Shown here in pieces: positions 7,401 through 8,104 of a stretch of DNA of 8,104 nt. Below the pieces are notes generated by a model. That model searched no databases and was not told where the DNA came from. It saw only the letters and a list, made by a program, of their open reading frames with translations. The stretch covers positions 1-8,104 of the forward strand of contig JAGQHH010000675.1 in NCBI GenBank assembly GCA_020431945.1, given 5' to 3'. Each line of letters starts with the position of its first letter. The first letter of the stretch is position 1. Source of the DNA: Cyanobacteria bacterium HKST-UBA02 (GTDB lineage: Bacteria; Cyanobacteriota; Vampirovibrionia; Obscuribacterales; Obscuribacteraceae). The position numbers were made by a program, and so were the translations under genes.

Positions 7401-7585
7401 TCGCCGAACTCGAGCGGCAACGTCGCGAGCGTGAGCGCCAGGAGCGCGAGCGCCGTGAACGTGAGGACAGGGAGCGTCGTGAGCGCGAAGAGCGCAACCG
7501 GCGCAACGACGATTTCGGCGGCTCCGGTCGCTCCGGCGGTGGAAGCTGGGGTGGCGGCCGCTCAGGCGGTGGCGGCGACTTCTAA
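4496..7585 (+). CDS. TPM-domain-like membrane protein with long helical cytoplasmic region and Gly-rich tail
   Basis: The 1029-aa product is multi-domain. Residues 1-34 are a Sec signal peptide (KRSLRS, hydrophobic core, cleavage after ALA34). Residues about 38-200 form an alpha/beta domain with TPM (TLP18.3/Psb32/MOLO-1) layout: a helix before GLKFYFVMTEQG, then a helix leading to DDYVLILLVRSS, then KFSFAANGGNRLQQYGL. The usual EVGYGLEG-type strand is replaced by AANGGNRLQQYGLTG, so the match is divergent. Residues 202-243 are a charged coiled coil, about 250-272 a single membrane span, and about 275-970 a predominantly helical cytoplasmic region. Residues 973-1006 are almost purely Arg/Glu, and 1007-1029 a Gly/Ser tail ending GGGGDF, similar to the tails of YgcG-like TPM proteins. 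Predicted topology: TPM domain outside, helical part inside. YgcG-like proteins are far shorter, so the cytoplasmic part is an unusual addition. The spectrin-like helices recall EzrA in architecture only. Codon use is strongly biased. TPM-type proteins are known near LemA and PspA genes, and a PspA-like gene follows. An envelope-stress or scaffold role is inferred. Confidence 0.75.
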   Translation: MTTLMKRSLRSVLALPAVFALLLFTGIFASPALAQSAQTWLPVKEFDTNQAVYLDPGLKNHRSYPVSLNGLEDKLKAQGQTHGLKFYFVMTEQGNETNPTSSKFAVWKLDEFAAMVAGKLPADDYVLILLVRSSSDPNKFSFAANGGNRLQQYGLTGSYFSQSGSPLNANRSVYLPNDPGGFGNAVAAGVNQAVSQHFADLKRQEEQRKLDEERRKQEELQRIEQEKQRAIDAENRRIAHEAFMKALPGYLLWYGTPSVIFLALLIMFFLYRRLRSQVEKLVASWREKITTSSDMYLRLEKGYFGFLQHQAEWQEKFKGNTAVKFKKAVTDFANYSARQIAANRRFQEAEKLFESSRYPFALFGKLGRVRTLLTTQAIVITGEELPLELASLYGGLVTRQEYTPDAVLTEMEKLFDVTNRALAEIKQAFDGAAQNKLDIEALDTAITGIKKDLEATGLSFDPYADRYTGLLQGKKAFLAILDSNPLDAFKGSEEVERGFESLKADLNRAIAIQQSFAATETAIGKAKARVNEVRSTPADYRYPVEKDPTPRARITFCLAEEGGNPDTLTGEADEHLAKARKACLNAELDNAESERSEAEKAAQAAIDMVASILDAKLFVEKQVVPVTTNLTKLRGELPAATTAVTQLKAEFLAKNFPGEPEKLDGANKVADSTDAELAKVKKAYEDQRYLAARKLLTAVGGNIQQSIDKLVEIHSRLAKLRELKDHARKIVTAAEGLASTLVDKLDSNSFTTSAATDRAYAQQKPVLKAQRQDVDKDITDWVAAAAAADALLAALQSVERAIDEEKAQYSNAVNAIAALTTAIGTAERSVRDSDTRQPARDKLAEANQALSKLEKDIKVEKSDWASIARRATDARSTAAEAKNLAEADKKAADAARSAISSARSNINGTQTSYGHGVFADLSSANSYLGQAERALSSGDYEGASRLAKRASSAADEAESAARARVAAIIAELERQRRERERQERERREREDRERREREERNRRNDDFGGSGRSGGGSWGGGRSGGGGDF

Positions 7586-7649
7586 GTCGTCTACCGCACC
7601 AATTCGTTAGTTCATTTTGAGCCGGGGACCTTACTTACCCGGAGACTTA

Positions 7650-7675
7650 CGGACCCAGCGCCTTTGCTGGGTCCG
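7650..7675 (+). repeat. 10-bp perfect hairpin between the TPM-like and PspA-like genes
   Basis: CGGACCCAGC (7650-7659) pairs perfectly with GCTGGGTCCG (7666-7675) around the 6-nt loop GCCTTT. No T tract follows, so a full terminator is unlikely. It lies 36 nt before the next ribosome-binding site in a 140-nt gap. It could be a partial attenuator or an mRNA-stabilising or processing stem that sets different levels for the two genes. A weaker 5-bp pair (7622-7626 with 7638-7642) lies just before it. Confidence 0.55.
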
Positions 7676-7711
7676 CACCAACAACGATCGAATCTCGAAT
7701 CAATTTCCGAA

Positions 7712-7717
7712 AAGGAG
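7712..7717 (+). promoter_or_regulatory. Ribosome binding site for the PspA-like gene
   Basis: AAGGAG lies 8 nt before the ATG at 7726, giving a near-ideal start that supports this gene although its 3' end is not in the window. Confidence 0.8.
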
Positions 7718-7725
7718 AACTCACC

Positions 7726-8104
7726 ATGTCCACGACAGTCGCACTCGTGCTCATCGCTATCGCCGCCTTCGGCGTGCTCTTCGCATTCTGGCCCAAGTTC
7801 CGCCAGATGATCCGCATCAAGGGTGGTAACGCCGTCGACGGCATGACCACTGCCATCGAGAAGGAACGCCTTCTCTACAAGGACCTCGCCGCCAAGGTGG
7901 CCGCCAACCGCATCAAGGTCACCAACATCACCGGCGACTACCGCCACCAGGTCAACAACCTGAACAAGCTCCAGGAAGCAGCCCGAAAGGCTCAGGCCGA
8001 CTACGATCTCAGCGTCGACGCCAAGATGCCTGAGAACGTCCAGGGCGAGAAGTTCCAGGACTTCCAGAAGGCACAGGCCGCCGTCACCGCTCAGCGCAAT
8101 GTCG
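7726..8104 (+). CDS. Membrane-anchored PspA/IM30-like coiled-coil protein (3' end outside window)
   Basis: An open frame of 126 codons runs from ATG 7726 to the right edge with no stop. Residues 4-22 are a hydrophobic span (TVALVLIAIAAFGVLFAFW) followed by basic residues, predicting an N-terminal anchor. Residues about 25-126 form a charged helical region: FRQMIRIKGGNAVDGM, then AIEKERLLYKDLAAKVAANR and NNLNKLQEAARKAQADYDL. This resembles the helical hairpin of PspA/IM30 (Vipp1) membrane-remodelling proteins, but PspA begins with an amphipathic helix whereas this one has a true transmembrane segment. LemA proteins also have an N-terminal span and helical body, but their characteristic segment around YNxLVxLRNxVxxAWxxIDVQLKRR is absent. 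Essentially all visible Lys codons are AAG and Ile codons ATC, as in the preceding gene, so the two are probably a highly expressed pair. The family call is moderate because the C-terminus is missing. Confidence 0.65.
   Translation, partial: MSTTVALVLIAIAAFGVLFAFWPKFRQMIRIKGGNAVDGMTTAIEKERLLYKDLAAKVAANRIKVTNITGDYRHQVNNLNKLQEAARKAQADYDLSVDAKMPENVQGEKFQDFQKAQAAVTAQRNV

Noticed and set aside
7412..7510. Possible DNA tandem repeat in the GAGCG/CGTGAG-rich stretch
   Set aside because: The repetition follows from the Arg/Glu-rich protein sequence, with mixed codons and irregular units. No fixed DNA repeat unit and no CRISPR-like spacing.

Overview
The window is a stretch of bacterial chromosome of moderately high GC. 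All supported genes read on the + strand, and none of the fragments on the - strand looks like a gene. Sec-type signal peptides, a polytopic sugar-transferase-like protein and envelope-stress-type proteins indicate envelope functions. I cannot assign a taxon. A deep-branching Gram-negative-type lineage is only a guess, and nothing phylogenetically decisive (rRNA, ribosomal protein) is present. I see no mobile element, CRISPR array, tRNA or rRNA.

Left block (1-3430). Three genes are packed head to tail: the last 56 codons of a coiled-coil protein, a secreted or anchored protein with an NTF2/SnoaL-like fold (306 aa), and a large polytopic membrane protein (788 aa) resembling the GT-C/TMTC class of lipid-linked-sugar glycosyltransferases. 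Gaps of 3 nt and an overlap of up to 34 nt suggest one translationally coupled operon.

Middle (3431-4495). A small membrane protein (125 aa) with its own strong Shine-Dalgarno ends at a perfect 16-bp hairpin. About 525 nt without a convincing gene follow. This stretch holds four small inverted repeats and a spaced direct repeat of about 18 nt, and looks like a long leader or regulatory region for the next gene.

Right block (4496-8104). A 1029-aa protein carries a signal peptide, a divergent TPM-like extracytoplasmic domain, a coiled coil, one membrane span, about 700 residues of helical cytoplasmic repeats, an Arg/Glu-rich helix and a Gly/Ser-rich tail. It is followed after 140 nt by a membrane-anchored PspA/IM30-like coiled-coil protein that runs off the window. 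These two genes share a strongly biased codon usage (Lys mostly AAG, Ile mostly ATC), unlike the left block, which suggests high expression. TPM and PspA/LemA-type proteins are known partners in envelope-stress loci, so this pair is the best candidate for an under-described system: a transmembrane TPM scaffold working with a tethered PspA-like protein.
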